A DNA stretch of 64,000 bases from Clostridia bacterium. Its GTDB lineage: Bacteria; Bacillota; Clostridia; TANB77; CAG-508. This document shows, one piece after another, positions 62,240-64,000 of the stretch (position 1 is the stretch's first letter; each line of letters begins with the position of its first letter). Made by a program: the position numbers and the translations under genes. The notes beneath the pieces are model-generated. The model ran no database searches. It was given only the letters and a program-made list of their open reading frames with translations, and was not told where the DNA came from. The stretch lies in assembly GCA_900752335.1 (NCBI GenBank), contig CAADUZ010000001.1, positions 3,761 through 67,760 on the forward strand, given 5' to 3'.

Positions 62240-63871
62240 GGTTCTTTATCAAGTTAGTTGATTAAGATAATATTTTTAAACGCAGCAAGTCAAAACTGCA
62301 TCTGCCATACATTATACGCTTTATAACCTTTATCTTATTATAAAAACCTTCTGTAAGCCCATTACTATATTTATATATAATTGCATTTTTAACTGCTTCT
62401 ATATCATTTTGAATTAATGTAATAAAGCTATTTAGCTCTTTTACATTAATTCTTTTTGCTTCTCGTATCCAGTCTTCTAATTTTTCAGGTTTACATGAAA
62501 ACATTATATTTTTAAACTTTTTGAAACTCAAAATAATTTTATCTAATTCTATATTGTTTTTTAAATATACTTTGATATCTTCTTTTATAACATTATCTTT
62601 TATTTCTTCTATATCTTTAAATAATAATTCCTTTATTTGACTTCTCTTTATATATCTAGTATTTGTTTTTATCTCTTGTCTTATTCCCTTTAGCCTTGTA
62701 TTTAATAATGTCATTTTGCCTCTATAGCCAGCTTCTTTCAATTTTGCATAAATTTCTGTTGAACTATTCTTTTCTATTATCATTTTTTTATTAGGGGTAT
62801 ATATTCATCTAATATACATTTATATCCACTTTCTATTGGCTCTCTCATTTCAGCATATTTTATAACTGTAACTCTACTTACTTTTAAAATTCTACTTATT
62901 TCTTTTTTGCTTTTTCCTTCTTTTATTAGTTCTTGTATAGTTTGTGCTAGTTCATATTTTCTTTTTGCTGTTTCTTGCTTTTTTATTTGTCGTTCATTCA
63001 ATATTCTTTCCTCTCTAGTATTGGACAATACTTCTATTGTATCTTTCAAAGTTCTCTTCAAATATTCTATGATATGTTCTACTATTTTCTTTAGTATATG
63101 AAATCTGTCTACTATTTGTTTTGCTTCTGGAAAAGCTTCTGTTATTGAATTTTTATATGTTTTTGAAAAATCTCGAGTTACTGTTTTTATATTCTTAAAT
63201 TTTCTTAATTCTTTTACTATTTCTGTTTGTTTTCTAGAATTAATAACCTCTACCTTTTTATGTGTATCATTATCGACAAGTAGGGTATTATATATCAACC
63301 TTTTCTTGGAAGAAAAATCATCAATTCCTAAATTTTCTATTTCATAATTTATATTTATCTTTCCGTTTTTTTTAATATTCTTAATATTGTATTATTTGAT
63401 ATATTTACGTGACTATTTTTTATTTGTCTTTCTGCTTCCATTGAACTATTCCTTATACCTATATCTCGTATATATTTATTTAACCTCTCTGTTCTTATTT
63501 CATTTTGACCAACAAAATCAAGAGGTTCAGCAAATGTTTTATGATTACATTTATCATTCAAACAAAAATATTTTCTTACTTTTATGATTAGTTTTACTTT
63601 ATACTTCTGTATTGGCAAATCTGCTATTTTCCTTATGTACGTGCCATGCACTGTACTACTTATTTCTCCACAATATCTACACTTTGTATCTTCTTTTACT
63701 GTTTCACAATATATATACATAGTGTCCTTTTTTATTTATTTTCTTGTTACTATTAATTTTCTATCTAATTCTTTTATTAGATCATTTAATTCCATAAAAT
63801 AACCTCCGTACTTCTACAAAGGTTATTTTATCATATGAACAATTCTAAATCAACTAACTTGACAAAGAACC
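62240..63871 (-). mobile_element. ISL3-family insertion sequence, decayed, with intact ends
   Basis: 1632 bp. Terminal inverted repeats GGTTCTTT(A/G)TCAAGTTAG(TTGATT) at both ends, one mismatch in about 24 bp; GGTTCTTTGTCA is the ISL3-type terminus. An exact 8-bp target duplication AAAATTCT flanks it (62232-62239 and 63872-63879), the ISL3 size. The transposase inside is broken in three places. It sits inside a 178-bp palindrome, so it is younger than that element. Confidence 0.93.
62262..63795 (-). pseudogene. ISL3-family transposase, three disruptions
   Basis: Reading from ATG 63795 (GGAGG upstream): 19 codons, then an in-frame TAA (63736-63738), and the zinc-finger part (CRYCGEISSTVHGTYIRKI, YFCLNDKCNHK) continues in the same frame from the ATG at 63720. 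At an A8 run (63366-63373) the frame must shift by -1 to give ENLGIDDFSSKKR, the start of the DDE domain. At an A7 run (62783-62789) a second -1 shift joins YIPLIKK to the C-terminal GYRGKMTLL...NGLTEGFYNKIK part. A +1-base repair at each A run also restores the frame, so these look like homopolymer losses. Confidence 0.88.
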
Positions 63872-63879
63872 AAAATTCT

Positions 63880-63912
63880 TTACATTCTCTTCTTTACATT
63901 CGAGAATGTAAC
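63880..63912. repeat. Central hairpin of the interrupted palindrome
   Basis: TTACATTCTC (63880-63889) pairs with GAGAATGTAA (63902-63911) around a 12-base loop; it extends the 72-bp stem of the flanking palindrome after one mismatch. Confidence 0.8.
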
Positions 63913-63984
63913 GAATTTTGTGTAAAATGAAAAAATAGAGAAAAATAAAGCTCCTTATGATAAAATATAAAATATCATAAGGAG
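63913..63984. repeat. Right arm of the interrupted 178-bp palindrome
   Basis: 72-bp perfect inverted copy of 62167-62238. Its last 34 bases (63951-63984) fold into a hairpin that contains AAGGAG, the ribosome binding site of the next gene. Confidence 0.92.
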
Positions 63985-63992
63985 GATTTTTT

Positions 63993-64000
63993 ATGAAAGA
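63993..64000 (+). CDS. Start of a plus-strand gene (partial)
   Basis: ATG at 63993 with GGAGG at 63981-63985; only two full codons (MK) are inside the window. The binding site can be paired in the hairpin 63951-63984. Confidence 0.4.

Noticed and set aside
63720..63795. The 19-codon frame at the IS start as a separate leader peptide
   Set aside because: It is in frame with the zinc-finger part and has the expected transposase N-terminus position; an in-frame stop in a decayed gene is simpler.

Overview
The window is a very AT-rich stretch of chromosome from an endospore-forming Firmicute, most likely a member of the Clostridia (possibly an uncultured gut lineage). The evidence is SpoIVA, a GerA-type germinant receptor operon, the one-step lysine/DAP enzyme DapL, strong GGAGG ribosome binding sites, TTGACA/TATAAT promoters and LexA boxes of the Firmicute type. 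About 85 percent of the genes lie on the minus strand. Plus-strand genes are rnhA, a PemK/MazF-like toxin, spoIVA, the ger operon, a small four-helix membrane protein and an RluA-type pseudouridine synthase.

Layout. 1-15.6 kb is a transporter zone: a MarR-controlled heterodimeric ABC exporter (the last gene runs off the left edge), a five-gene operon with two ABC-2 type exporters, a VapBC-like PIN/AbrB pair, a CmpB-like membrane protein, dps, a TVP38 protein, and a third ABC exporter whose ATPase gene is frameshifted inside its Walker A motif. 15.7-22.5 kb carries housekeeping genes: dinB behind a LexA-type promoter, coaE, tmcAL, rnhA, dapL and dapF. 22.5-24.7 kb is a small accessory island: a DUF2726 protein, a 64-residue protein, a PemK/MazF toxin and two tandem, similarly built small structured RNA candidates, next to tRNA-Phe, tRNA-Asp and tRNA-Val. 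24.8-32.9 kb holds glmU, spoIVA and the germination receptor operon (AA, AB, a frameshifted AC, and a 49-residue D-like subunit too short for ordinary ORF calling).

32.9-36.9 kb has rnr, secG, a DUF4363/DUF421 pair and a small membrane protein with an unusually palindromic leader. 37-38.9 kb is a two-gene RloA/RloB (AbiL-like) defence operon with a perfect 16-bp palindrome at its promoter. 39-59.6 kb is mostly core biology: rluA-type synthase, ftsH, DUF1189, cysS, a class A PBP with a PASTA domain, DUF308, clpX-clpP-tig, a metallophosphoesterase, tsaD, an M50 protease, a MazF-like protein, lysS, a HAD nucleotidase, recN (SOS-type promoter) and a LytTR regulator operon. 59.7-64 kb holds a 774-residue coiled-coil protein of unknown function and a decayed ISL3-family element that has jumped into a 178-bp near-perfect palindrome.

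Recurring structure. Five intergenic palindromes that share a GTCCC/GGGAC core sit at gene ends and in two cases supply or abut the stop codon. Four genes are broken: two by an extra C directly before GGT, and the transposase by two one-base shifts in poly-A runs plus an in-frame stop. The one RNA feature I could not assign to any known class is the tandem pair at 24.09-24.31 kb.
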